Source: an uncultured Chloroflexota bacterium
GTDB taxonomy: Bacteria; Chloroflexota; Dehalococcoidia; Lucifugimonadales; CAJXCD01
DNA: 64,000 nt
Assembly: GCA_913051545.1 (NCBI GenBank)
Contig: CAJXCD010000002.1
Coordinates: 62,001 to 126,000 of the forward strand
Reading direction: 5' to 3'
Shown one piece after another: positions 35,568-43,792 of the stretch. The position numbers were made by a program, and so were the translations under genes. The notes under the pieces were generated by a model. The model was not told the DNA's origin and did no database searches. It saw nothing but the letters and a program-made list of their open reading frames with translations. Within the stretch, counting starts at the first letter, position 1, and every line of letters begins with the position of its first letter.

Positions 35568-36235
35568 CTTTTCGCCCACTTTGCAGCTTGATCATCTGAT
35601 GAGGGGCTTTCATGTCTCCCTGCTTCTGTCCAGTCTACATCTCTTCCAATTCCAGGGTCATAAGATTTTTCTTCTAATTGTGGTCTGAACCAAGTACTTG
35701 GCTTTTTACGTGACTTGCGAAGTCGGTCAATATCTATCACTAGTTCTTCTCGCTTGTAGGTTCCTTCCTCAAACCCACTGCCGAGGTGCAACGCATCGTA
35801 TGGACATGCTTCTACGCAAAGACCACAGAACATACATCTACCAATATCTATATCAAATACTTCTATACCGTATTTTTCTCCTTCAGGCATAGCGTTTCCA
35901 CTTGGTTCGGTTACTATGCGAATTATGCCCAGGGGACAGTATTTAGCGCAGCTAGCACATCCGGTGCAGCGTTGTTCATACCATGTAAATTCTTCCCCTC
36001 TGAAACGGGGGTGTTTTGGTTGCCTGTCTTCTACGGTTTCCAGCCCTATAATTGCACGGATAGACTTTCCAGGATTAGCAAGTACATACTTTAATGGGTT
36101 AATGTCAGCGTTTTGTGCGAGCCACAAAATTCCGACCTTCCTGTCTGGATATTGGTGTAACGTGAACATTCTGCTTGGAAGCAATAAATTTTTTAAGGTA
36201 ATTCTGAGTCCCCTGATTATTCCTGTTCCATACAT
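35564..36235 (-). CDS. nuoI: NADH-quinone oxidoreductase subunit I (2x 4Fe-4S)
   Basis: 223 residues. Two ferredoxin motifs, CTGCASCAKYCPLGI and CMFCGLCVEACPYDAL, bind the two 4Fe-4S clusters of the peripheral arm. The C-terminal tail (after about residue 170) is polar and longer than in short NuoI forms. Two bases separate it from nuoH; its stop overlaps nuoJ. Confidence 0.96.
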   Translation of the reverse strand: MYGTGIIRGLRITLKNLLLPSRMFTLHQYPDRKVGILWLAQNADINPLKYVLANPGKSIRAIIGLETVEDRQPKHPRFRGEEFTWYEQRCTGCASCAKYCPLGIIRIVTEPSGNAMPEGEKYGIEVFDIDIGRCMFCGLCVEACPYDALHLGSGFEEGTYKREELVIDIDRLRKSRKKPSTWFRPQLEEKSYDPGIGRDVDWTEAGRHESPSSDDQAAKWAKR

Positions 36236-36237
36236 GC

Positions 36238-37428
36238 TTATTCGGCCTCCGCGTACATGTTGGCAAGAGGTGATGGTACCGGTTTCTTTGGTTGTAATGA
36301 TGGTTGGCCAAGTACATTAGCTAATATATAGATAGCTATACCAGTCACAAGCCAATTGATTCCCGACATGATTAGGAGTGTAGATACTCCGATAGGTTCG
36401 ATCCCTCCACTTTGAAAAAATTGAATCTCTGCTGCTATCAGGAAGATATTAAGTAAAGCAAGTGGAAATAAACCTTTCCATGCGAATCCCATAATTTGGT
36501 CTACCCTGAGTCGTGGCCAAGTTGCACGAATCCATAGCAATAAAAATGTCGCAGCAAGTGCTTTTAGTATGAACCACACTTGCCCTGGTATTAAATCAGG
36601 TCCTCTGCTGCCTCCTAAGAAAACCACCGTTAATATAGCAGCAGTAACTAGTGGGGCCATAAATTCTGCTAGCTGAAATATCGCGAACTTAATTCCACTG
36701 AACTCTGTATGATAGCCTCCAGTTAGTTCAGATTCAGCTTCTATCATATCGAATGGTGCTCTGCTCATCTCTGCTGATGCGGCTATTATGAATACTAGGA
36801 AACCTAGTGGTTGTACGATTAGGAACGGCAGTGTTTGACTCGCTACAATGCCTGACAAGGATAATGATCCTGCCAAGAGTACTGCCCCCGCTAGGGCTAA
36901 CGCCATGGGCACTTCATAGCTCACAAGCATAGCTACTCCACGCATGGCGCCAAGCATGGCGTACTTGTTCCGGGAGCCCCAGCCACCCATAAATATCCCA
37001 AAGGTATTCATGCCGGTCACTCCCATTATGAAAAGGACACCCACATTGAGATCACCAAGAAAACTGTTGGTACCGAATGGGATGATGGCAAAAACCAGAA
37101 ATGCTGGGACCAGTAATGCTATAGGCGCTAACGTAGAGACAATACGATCAGCTGAATTGGGAGAAATATCTTCTTTTGTTATCAGCTTTATAATATCTGC
37201 AAGTGGTTGAAGGAGCCCGAATGGACCCCAGCGATTTGGGCCAAGGCGAGATTGAAATCTACCTAGTACCCTGCGTTCAAACCAAGTGTATAGAGCAGCT
37301 ACTCCAACGAGTGCATTTATTACAACCAGAGCTAGAAATATACCTGATATAGAGAACGCGATCCATTCTAGACCATCAGGTAGAATTCCAGAGACAAAGG
37401 CATGAATATTTCGGAATCCCAATTCCAT
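36238..37428 (-). CDS. nuoH: NADH-quinone oxidoreductase subunit H
   Basis: 396 residues, about eight to nine membrane helices, forms part of the quinone site. RFQSRLGPNRWGPFGLLQPLAD and the AEMSRAPFDMIEAESEL loop are diagnostic. The ATG shares one base with the nuoD stop. Confidence 0.96.
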   Translation of the reverse strand: MELGFRNIHAFVSGILPDGLEWIAFSISGIFLALVVINALVGVAALYTWFERRVLGRFQSRLGPNRWGPFGLLQPLADIIKLITKEDISPNSADRIVSTLAPIALLVPAFLVFAIIPFGTNSFLGDLNVGVLFIMGVTGMNTFGIFMGGWGSRNKYAMLGAMRGVAMLVSYEVPMALALAGAVLLAGSLSLSGIVASQTLPFLIVQPLGFLVFIIAASAEMSRAPFDMIEAESELTGGYHTEFSGIKFAIFQLAEFMAPLVTAAILTVVFLGGSRGPDLIPGQVWFILKALAATFLLLWIRATWPRLRVDQIMGFAWKGLFPLALLNIFLIAAEIQFFQSGGIEPIGVSTLLIMSGINWLVTGIAIYILANVLGQPSLQPKKPVPSPLANMYAEAE

Positions 37429-38531
37429 TACCTATCCACCTCTCCCATGTTAACTGCTAGGCTTCCGAATATTACAATTAAGTCTGACATTTTCCCACCT
37501 ACAATCATGTCTCTAAGCATGGTGGTATTAATAAAAGAGGGCGAACGTATCTTACACCTATAAGGCGAAATTCCCCCATCACTGACTATGTAGAATCCTA
37601 GTTCTCCTCTTGGAGCTTCTACGCATCCGTAAGCATCGCCTTCTGGCGGTCTCATAAAAAAAGCACCATCAGTTTTAACTGTCCCATCTGGTATTTTATC
37701 TACGCATTGTTTTATTATTTTGACGCTTTCCCGCATCTCTTGCAGCCTAACTATATATCTGTCAAAACAATCCCCTGTTGCTCCAATAGGTATTTCGAAA
37801 TCCATCTCTGAATAGATTTCGTATGGATCTGCTTTTCTGAGATCCCATTGTACTCCGCTAGCCCGTAGTATTGGTCCAGATATTGATGCATCGATAGCAA
37901 CTTCAGGATCCAATACGCCTACGTCTCTCGTTCTAGACAAAACTATTTCGTTACGAGTTATAAGTTCTTCAAGTTCATCTATATATCCGGGCATATCTTC
38001 AAGAAAATCATTCAGGGCTGGCCAGAAATCTGATGGTGCGTCTTGGGTAAGTCCTCCTGGTCTCATGTAACTTACTGTTATTCGAGCCCCACAAAGCATT
38101 TCGAACAAGTCTAAAATACGTTCTCTTTCTCTAAAACAGTACATTAACATAGTTACAAATGTTCCTAGTTCTTGCAGGAAAAACCCCGTAAAAACTAGAT
38201 GAGAAGCTATTCTCTGCAACTCTACGGATATTACCCTCAGGTACATTGCTCGCTCAGGGACTTCGATCCCGCCTAGCTTTTCCAAAGCTGTTACATAACC
38301 CAGATTATTACTCATTGCCGATTCATAATCGAGTCTGTCAGTCAGAGTCACAATTTGAGTGTATGTCCGCTCCTCAGCGAGTTTTTCTGTACCTCTGTGA
38401 AGATAACCAAACACCGGTTCCAAATCTATAACCTCTTCGCCATCAAATGTAACTCGAAGCCTAAATACCCCATGAGTACTTGGATGTTGCGGTCCTAGGT
38501 TTATAGTTACTGGCTCTGTACGTATAGGCAT
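37428..38531 (-). CDS. nuoD: NADH-quinone oxidoreductase subunit D
   Basis: 367 residues, the 49-kDa quinone-site subunit related to the NiFe-hydrogenase large subunit. INLGPQHPSTHGVFRL at the N-terminus and GYLHRGTEKLAEERTY carry the quinone-site His region. Not fused to NuoC, which is a separate gene 17 bases upstream. Confidence 0.96.
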   Translation of the reverse strand: MPIRTEPVTINLGPQHPSTHGVFRLRVTFDGEEVIDLEPVFGYLHRGTEKLAEERTYTQIVTLTDRLDYESAMSNNLGYVTALEKLGGIEVPERAMYLRVISVELQRIASHLVFTGFFLQELGTFVTMLMYCFRERERILDLFEMLCGARITVSYMRPGGLTQDAPSDFWPALNDFLEDMPGYIDELEELITRNEIVLSRTRDVGVLDPEVAIDASISGPILRASGVQWDLRKADPYEIYSEMDFEIPIGATGDCFDRYIVRLQEMRESVKIIKQCVDKIPDGTVKTDGAFFMRPPEGDAYGCVEAPRGELGFYIVSDGGISPYRCKIRSPSFINTTMLRDMIVGGKMSDLIVIFGSLAVNMGEVDR

Positions 38532-38548
38532 TATTCTTAAGCTATAAA

Positions 38549-38992
38549 TTACCTCAGGAAATCTTTTCTAAGAGGATGTCCTTGGAATCCTTCCCACAGC
38601 ATAATTCTTTTCATGTTTGGATGTCCGTCAAACCGTATTCCCATTAAGTCCCAAATTTCTCTTTCTTGAAGGTTTGCTCCTCTCCACACATCTACGACGC
38701 TTGGAACGCAGGGGTCTTCTCGACCAGGGCATTTCGTTTTTACAACAGCGCTTAAGTTAAGACGCATGGACAGTAAGTGATAGATGATTTCAAAGTGATC
38801 TATGTAATCAACTGCACTTACGGACCTCAGGAAAGCAAAATTCAGGTTCGGGGTTTCCTTGAGGAACCTAGCTACTTTAGGTAAGTCATTCGATTGTATA
38901 TAACAACTTATGTCGGTGTATTCATCTACCGTATTAGGGAAGTTATCATTAATCTGTACAGCCAGTTCGCCACCTGTCAAAGCCCTGGTCAT
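38549..38992 (-). CDS. nuoC: NADH-quinone oxidoreductase subunit C
   Basis: 147 residues, the 30-kDa subunit. The signature ANLQEREIWDLMGIRFDGHP and the closing HPLRKDF are clear. Its ATG overlaps the nuoB stop by one base (TAATG). Confidence 0.95.
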   Translation of the reverse strand: MTRALTGGELAVQINDNFPNTVDEYTDISCYIQSNDLPKVARFLKETPNLNFAFLRSVSAVDYIDHFEIIYHLLSMRLNLSAVVKTKCPGREDPCVPSVVDVWRGANLQEREIWDLMGIRFDGHPNMKRIMLWEGFQGHPLRKDFLR

Positions 38993-39606
38993 TATAAGTT
39001 AAACAATTTTCCTTTCATGGAGTACCGTTTGATTTTTTCTTGAAGCTGCATAATCCCGTAAAGGAGTGCATCAGGTCTTGGGGGACAACCAGGGACATAA
39101 ACGTCTACAGGTATTATATGGTTTACTCCAGGAACTACACTGTAGGATTCGAAATATGGCCCCCCACTTGTTGCACAGACACCCATCGATATTACCCATC
39201 TGGGTTCAGCCATCTGCTCGTATACTCGCTCGATTGCTGGTGCCATTTTCCATGTAACGGTTCCGGCAACAATCATCAGGTCTGCTTGTCTGGGGGATGC
39301 TCTAAATACTTCAGCCCCAAATCTTGCCAAATCGAATCTAGACATTGCACTTGCCATCATTTCAAATGCGCAACATGCTAATCCAAAAGACAATGGCCAT
39401 ATGGCTGATTTCCTGCCCCAGTTTACTAAGGCATCTATCGATGTGATAGCCAGATTATTCTTGAGATCATCTGGGACTTCTATAAATGGCTCTGACATTG
39501 GTTCAGTGCGGTTTGCTTTTAGACTGTTAACGTATTCACCCTCGGATTGGTCTAGGCTCCATGTAGTTGCATGTAGAGGAATTGTTCCAGGCTTTTCTAG
39601 TTCCAT
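38992..39606 (-). CDS. nuoB: NADH-quinone oxidoreductase subunit B
   Basis: 204 residues from ATG 39606, preceded by AAGGGAG and overlapping the nuoA stop by ten bases; a longer frame to 39639 exists but has a poorer context. Cluster N2 ligands are seen in [15 protein letters not shown] and VPGCPPRP. The 50-residue N-terminal extension before [15 protein letters not shown] is longer than in E. coli NuoB. Confidence 0.95.
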   Translation of the reverse strand: MELEKPGTIPLHATTWSLDQSEGEYVNSLKANRTEPMSEPFIEVPDDLKNNLAITSIDALVNWGRKSAIWPLSFGLACCAFEMMASAMSRFDLARFGAEVFRASPRQADLMIVAGTVTWKMAPAIERVYEQMAEPRWVISMGVCATSGGPYFESYSVVPGVNHIIPVDVYVPGCPPRPDALLYGIMQLQEKIKRYSMKGKLFNL

Positions 39607-39992
39607 TCTAGCGCTCCCTTCCGCCACGCGTATAACCATCCTAGTAAGAGGATTCCTATGAAAATCACCATTTCGAAAAATATAAAAGCGCCAAATTCCT
39701 TAGACAGTACACCAAAGCTTGCTGCCCAAGGGAACAAAAAAATCACTTCTACATCAAAAATCACAAAAATTAGAGCGAATGTATAAAAGCGGAAATTAAA
39801 CCGATTCCAGGTGCCACTAAGAGTTCCAAATCCACATTCGTAGATGCTTTGCTTTATCGCACTAGGCTTATTAGGCCGAATCCCTATCACTGATAGTACG
39901 TAAGAAACCACCATCATGCCGGTAGGAACGGCTACAGCGAAGGCGGTAAAAATAGCAATCAAGCCATACTGCCTGAAGTAATCGTCTAGCAA
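39597..39992 (-). CDS. nuoA: NADH-quinone oxidoreductase subunit A
   Basis: 131 residues with three membrane helices. [20 protein letters not shown] and [15 protein letters not shown] are typical of NuoA. First gene of the nuo cluster; its start faces the 338-base intergenic region shared with the prenyl synthase gene. Confidence 0.95.
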   Translation of the reverse strand: MLDDYFRQYGLIAIFTAFAVAVPTGMMVVSYVLSVIGIRPNKPSAIKQSIYECGFGTLSGTWNRFNFRFYTFALIFVIFDVEVIFLFPWAASFGVLSKEFGAFIFFEMVIFIGILLLGWLYAWRKGALEWN

Positions 39993-40330
39993 TTAGCCTA
40001 GCCTCAAGTCCCTATTCATCAGGTGTCGAAACAATTTCAACGTTTCCTTCTGAGACAGGTATTTTTAGATATAACAAGCTTGGCGGAATATAGCATAAAG
40101 TGAAAAAATTCGCAAACTATGATTATGGTTGTTAATTGGTTAGATTACACATTGGCTTTTAAACCGAACTTGGATTATCTGAGTAAATACATTCCAATAC
40201 TTCAATTAGTCTTGATTGACGTATTGGAATGTACGATACTAGCACCAATTACGAGGTTATTTAGGCACTCTTCAGATATATGTGCTGATACCAGTGAATT
40301 TCCTCCGTGTAGTCATAGGTATATCCGTAA
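39993..40330. other. 338-base divergent intergenic region between nuoA and the prenyl synthase
   Basis: Holds no gene I can support. It must contain the promoters of the nuo operon (minus) and the isoprenoid genes (plus). A 13-bp perfect inverted repeat with a further paired core lies at 40188-40233. On the plus strand TTGATT (40212-40217) and GATACT (40235-40240) at 17-base spacing form a weak promoter candidate that overlaps the right arm. Confidence 0.6.
40188..40233. repeat. Perfect inverted repeat, 13-bp arms, with nested 5-bp inner stem
   Basis: Arms TACATTCCAATAC (40188-40200) and GTATTGGAATGTA (40221-40233). The 20-base interior also pairs: TCAAT (40202-40206) with ATTGA (40215-40219), so the whole can fold as an 18-pair hairpin with one mismatch. 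It sits midway between the divergent nuo and isoprenoid genes, as an operator or leader structure would. Confidence 0.9.
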
Positions 40331-41392
40331 TTGAATTCTTCGTATAAAAAAAACCGTAGTGATAAAGTTCCAATCCCACATTCTCTCTTGAGATACAGGG
40401 AATTGCTAGACGATTCTTTGCGATTAAGTGTCCCGAATTGTGGAAACAGCGTTTATAAGTTATTAGAGTATGCCATGGGTTGGATAGACGAAGATGGCAG
40501 ACCCGTATCCAAGAGTAAAGGTAAAGCTTTAAGGCCGACTCTATGTTTACTATCCAGCGTTGCAAGTGGAGGTACTATACAGTCTGCTTTACCAGCAGCG
40601 GTGGCTCTTGAATTGATCCACAATTTTTCGCTTATCCACGATGACATTCAGGACAAGGATAAAATTCGTCACCATCGTAGGACCGTATGGGCTGTTTGGG
40701 GTAATTCCAAAGCTCTAGTTGCAGGAGATGTGCTGAAAATTATAGCAGACAGATCGCTTACCGATGTGAAAGATAAAGGGTTGAATTCCATCATTTCAAA
40801 CAGAATAAATGGTTTGCTTACTGAAGCGTATTTAGAAATGATAGAAGGACAGTACCTGGACCTTGATTATGAACGACGTACAGATGTGGGGATATCGAAT
40901 TATCTAGATATGGTTTCTAGGAAGACTGGTGCATTGATACGCAGTTCTATGAATATAGGTGCTTTACTTGGATCTGAAGATGATTCTGTGGCAGATACAT
41001 TCCGTAAATGTGGGAGTGCTGTAGGTTACTTATTTCAAGTACGCGATGATATTCTTGGTATTTGGGGACAGGAAACTTTAACAGGGAAGCCTGTTGGATC
41101 AGATATTCGTAGAAGGAAGAACACTTTTCCTGTTGTCTACACTATTTCAAAAATTGGTGGTTCAGATAAAAGGGAGTTACTTCATATATATCAAAAGGAT
41201 AATATCGATGACAATGATGTGCAGAGTGTTCTTGAAATAATGGATAAAGTAGATACTAGATCATATGCACAGGATTTCGCCCAAAGTTGCAGGGATGATG
41301 CTGTTAAGTTACTTTCATCTGTGAATTTGGTAACCAAGCCTCATAAAGACTTGGTAGACATATTCAACTTTTTGTTAGTTAGGGAGAACTAA
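40331..41392 (+). CDS. Trans-isoprenyl diphosphate synthase (FPP/GGPP/polyprenyl)
   Basis: 353 residues from a TTG at 40331; no good ribosome site is visible, so the start is uncertain. The first Asp-rich motif is in LIHDDIQDKDKIRHHRRTVW and the second in FQVRDDILGIWG, both needed for Mg-diphosphate binding. Product chain length cannot be read reliably; small residues before the first motif would permit FPP or longer. With squalene genes downstream, FPP supply is a natural role. Confidence 0.87.
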   Translation: MNSSYKKNRSDKVPIPHSLLRYRELLDDSLRLSVPNCGNSVYKLLEYAMGWIDEDGRPVSKSKGKALRPTLCLLSSVASGGTIQSALPAAVALELIHNFSLIHDDIQDKDKIRHHRRTVWAVWGNSKALVAGDVLKIIADRSLTDVKDKGLNSIISNRINGLLTEAYLEMIEGQYLDLDYERRTDVGISNYLDMVSRKTGALIRSSMNIGALLGSEDDSVADTFRKCGSAVGYLFQVRDDILGIWGQETLTGKPVGSDIRRRKNTFPVVYTISKIGGSDKRELLHIYQKDNIDDNDVQSVLEIMDKVDTRSYAQDFAQSCRDDAVKLLSSVNLVTKPHKDLVDIFNFLLVREN

Positions 41393-41509
41393 ACACTTTC
41401 ATTTTTCACCATTGTGAAATTTATCTAATCCATTTTTTATTCAATTAAGGTATAATTTTATCGGTTTTACACAACATTGTGCAGATGTATCTGCGGGAGG
41501 ATGGATTAG

Positions 41510-41980
41510 ATGGAATTGTCGATTGAAACATTTAAGACGCATGTTTCTACTTTATTGATTGAAACTAATACTATGCCTGAGTTCGTGAATATTACTCAGG
41601 AAGTCGTGGAAGCTGTTGAGGAATCGGGAATTCAGAATGGTACTGTTACCGTATTTTCTAGACACACTACAGCAGGTATTACAATTCAAGAAGATGAACC
41701 GCTTCTTCTGAATGATATGTCGAGTATGCTTGACAGATTGGTTCCGCGAACAATCCGATATGGTCACAACGATTTCAGCATTCGGACTGTTCACATGGAG
41801 GAGGATGAATGTCCTAATGGCCATTCTCATTGTCAGCATCTTATAGTTGGCAACAGTGAGACTATTCCAATTATTGGTGCCAAGTTAGCCTTGGGAAAAT
41901 GGCAGAATATTTTTTTGGTTGAGTTAGACGAAGCAAAAATCATACCCCGCGAAGTCTTACTGCAATCAATGGGGATTTAG
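41510..41980 (+). CDS. YjbQ/UPF0047-family protein
   Basis: 156 residues. Contains the family pattern FSRHTTAGITIQEDEPLLLND and the His-rich HGHSHCQHLI-like segment (NGHSHCQHLIVG). YjbQ proteins have been linked to secondary thiamine-phosphate synthase activity; the physiological role is unclear. GGGAGG lies about eleven bases before ATG 41510. The upstream gap (41393-41509) contains a TATAAT at 41451-41456 and two short inverted repeats close to the ribosome site. It precedes hpnC by eight bases. Confidence 0.88.
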   Translation: MELSIETFKTHVSTLLIETNTMPEFVNITQEVVEAVEESGIQNGTVTVFSRHTTAGITIQEDEPLLLNDMSSMLDRLVPRTIRYGHNDFSIRTVHMEEDECPNGHSHCQHLIVGNSETIPIIGAKLALGKWQNIFLVELDEAKIIPREVLLQSMGI

Positions 41981-41988
41981 CATTAAAT

Positions 41989-42876
41989 ATGTCGCTCCAC
42001 CCTTTTGAACAAACAGGAGTGACATTGGATCAGGCTTATGACCTCTGCGAAAAGTTAACCAATACTCATTACGAGAATTTTTCTATAGCTTCCTGGTTTC
42101 TTCCGAGGGCAAAACGCCGGTACCTATATTCAATATACGCATTTTGCAGGCATGTGGATGATATAGGTGACGTCTATAAAGGCGACAGGTTAATAGAGCT
42201 TGATATATGGCAAAATGATTTTTTGAAATGCTATGGTGGAGAACCGACTCATCCATACTTAATTGCACTTCAAGATACTATAAGTAAGTTTGGTATTCCT
42301 GAGGATCCTTTCCTGAAACTTATAGAAGCCAACAGGATGGACCAAAAGGAAAATAGATATGTTAGCTATGCTGATTTAGAAGACTATTGCCTGCATTCTG
42401 CGGAGCCTGTAGGGCAACTTGTGTTGTATGTTTTTGGCTATCAAGATCACGAGCGACAGGCACTTTCAGATTACACTTGTAGAGCTTTGCAACTGACTAA
42501 TTTTTGGCAAGATGTGAGCAGGGATCTATCCAATGGAAGGATATATATACCCCTCGAAGACATGAAGCAATTTGGATATTCAGAGAAAGATCTGAAAGAT
42601 CGTATAGCGGATCGTAGATTTCGTGATTTGATGCGTTTTCAGGTTGGCCGGGCACGTCACCTTTTCAGAATGGGTACACCCTTAGTTGATATGGTTCACG
42701 ATGATTTTAAACTCGATTTAATCTTGTTCACTAGAGGAGGATTAAAGATATTAGATGCGATTGAGGATTTGGACTATGATGTTCTCAATAATAGGCCAGT
42801 AATTTCTACATTTAAGAAGGTTAGTCTTATGTTGGGAACATTTATAAAACTTAGAATACTTGGAAGATTCGTATAA
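41989..42876 (+). CDS. hpnC: Squalene synthase HpnC-type (hydroxysqualene synthase)
   Basis: 295 residues. Trans-isoprenyl diphosphate head-to-head condensing fold: first Asp motif in FCRHVDDIGDVYKGD and second in LTNFWQDVSRDLSNGRIYIP. The NFWQDV form is characteristic of HpnC, which in the three-enzyme bacterial route converts presqualene diphosphate to hydroxysqualene. Next in line are HpnD- and HpnE-type genes, which supports that assignment over phytoene synthase. Confidence 0.87.
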   Translation: MSLHPFEQTGVTLDQAYDLCEKLTNTHYENFSIASWFLPRAKRRYLYSIYAFCRHVDDIGDVYKGDRLIELDIWQNDFLKCYGGEPTHPYLIALQDTISKFGIPEDPFLKLIEANRMDQKENRYVSYADLEDYCLHSAEPVGQLVLYVFGYQDHERQALSDYTCRALQLTNFWQDVSRDLSNGRIYIPLEDMKQFGYSEKDLKDRIADRRFRDLMRFQVGRARHLFRMGTPLVDMVHDDFKLDLILFTRGGLKILDAIEDLDYDVLNNRPVISTFKKVSLMLGTFIKLRILGRFV

Positions 42877-42916
42877 TTTGATTTGATGGTTAAATCTATA
42901 TCTCTAAGGACTAGAA

Positions 42917-43792
42917 TTGTTTAAGGAACTTGATTGGGCTTATTCGGAGTGTAGCAGGATTACGAAGTCCAGGGCACGTAACTTTTACTATGCATTTCTG
43001 ACCTTGCCAGTTGATCAACGAAAGGCTATTTATACTGCTTATGCGTTTTGTAGGTTGTGTGATGATATAGCTGATGGAAACGAATCTCTCAGTGAAAAGC
43101 GATTTCAGTTAAATTCAGTACGTGAAAAGCTTCGAGACATGGAACACGTTGACACAGATTCTTTCATATTTAAGGCTTTGAATGATACACGTATAAAATT
43201 TGGTATACCAGTGCACTATTTTGAGACAATTATTGATGGGGTTGAATCAGATCTTGTGCCGAATCGTTACAATACTTTTGATGACCTCAGGAGTTACTGT
43301 TACAAAGTAGCATCTGTTGTAGGTCTTATAAGTATAGAAATATTTGGATACGATGATGCGTCTGCTAAAGCGTATGCAATTGATTTGGGAATTGCTATGC
43401 AGCTCACAAACATTTTGCGTGATATACGAGAAGACTCGCAGCTGGGACGTATATACATTCCTGCGGAAGAGATAGAAATGTTCAATTATTCTGAATCACA
43501 ATTGACTGGTAGAGTTATTAATGACTCTTTCCGAGATTTGATGGCATATCAGGTTGATAGAGCAAGAATGCATTTTGTTTCCTCAAGGCCTTTGATAGAT
43601 TTGCTACCTCCTCGATCCAGAGCATGCCCAATGGTTTTGGCGGGAGTTTATGCTAGATTATTGGTTAGAATGGAGTCTGTTGGATATGATGTTTTTAGTA
43701 ATCGAATAAGTCTCGGTACTACTGAGAAATTCTTTTTGATGGTAAAACTATGGTTTGCGAGTCTAATCCCGATAGAAAAAATACAAGGATAG
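42917..43792 (+). CDS. hpnD: Presqualene diphosphate synthase HpnD-type
   Basis: 291 residues from TTG 42917, with AAGGA six bases upstream. First Asp motif in FCRLCDDIADGNES, second in LTNILRDIREDSQLGRIYIP; the NILRD form fits HpnD (FPP to presqualene diphosphate). A phytoene synthase reading is the main alternative, but the hpnC and hpnE neighbours favour squalene. Confidence 0.87.
   Translation: MFKELDWAYSECSRITKSRARNFYYAFLTLPVDQRKAIYTAYAFCRLCDDIADGNESLSEKRFQLNSVREKLRDMEHVDTDSFIFKALNDTRIKFGIPVHYFETIIDGVESDLVPNRYNTFDDLRSYCYKVASVVGLISIEIFGYDDASAKAYAIDLGIAMQLTNILRDIREDSQLGRIYIPAEEIEMFNYSESQLTGRVINDSFRDLMAYQVDRARMHFVSSRPLIDLLPPRSRACPMVLAGVYARLLVRMESVGYDVFSNRISLGTTEKFFLMVKLWFASLIPIEKIQG

Noticed and set aside
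35698-36320. Several plus-strand frames of 64-134 residues
   Set aside because: All lie antisense to nuoI and nuoH, whose motifs are unambiguous.
41451-41456. TATAAT before yjbQ as a promoter
   Set aside because: No convincing -35 at the right spacing; mentioned with the gene but not listed as a feature.
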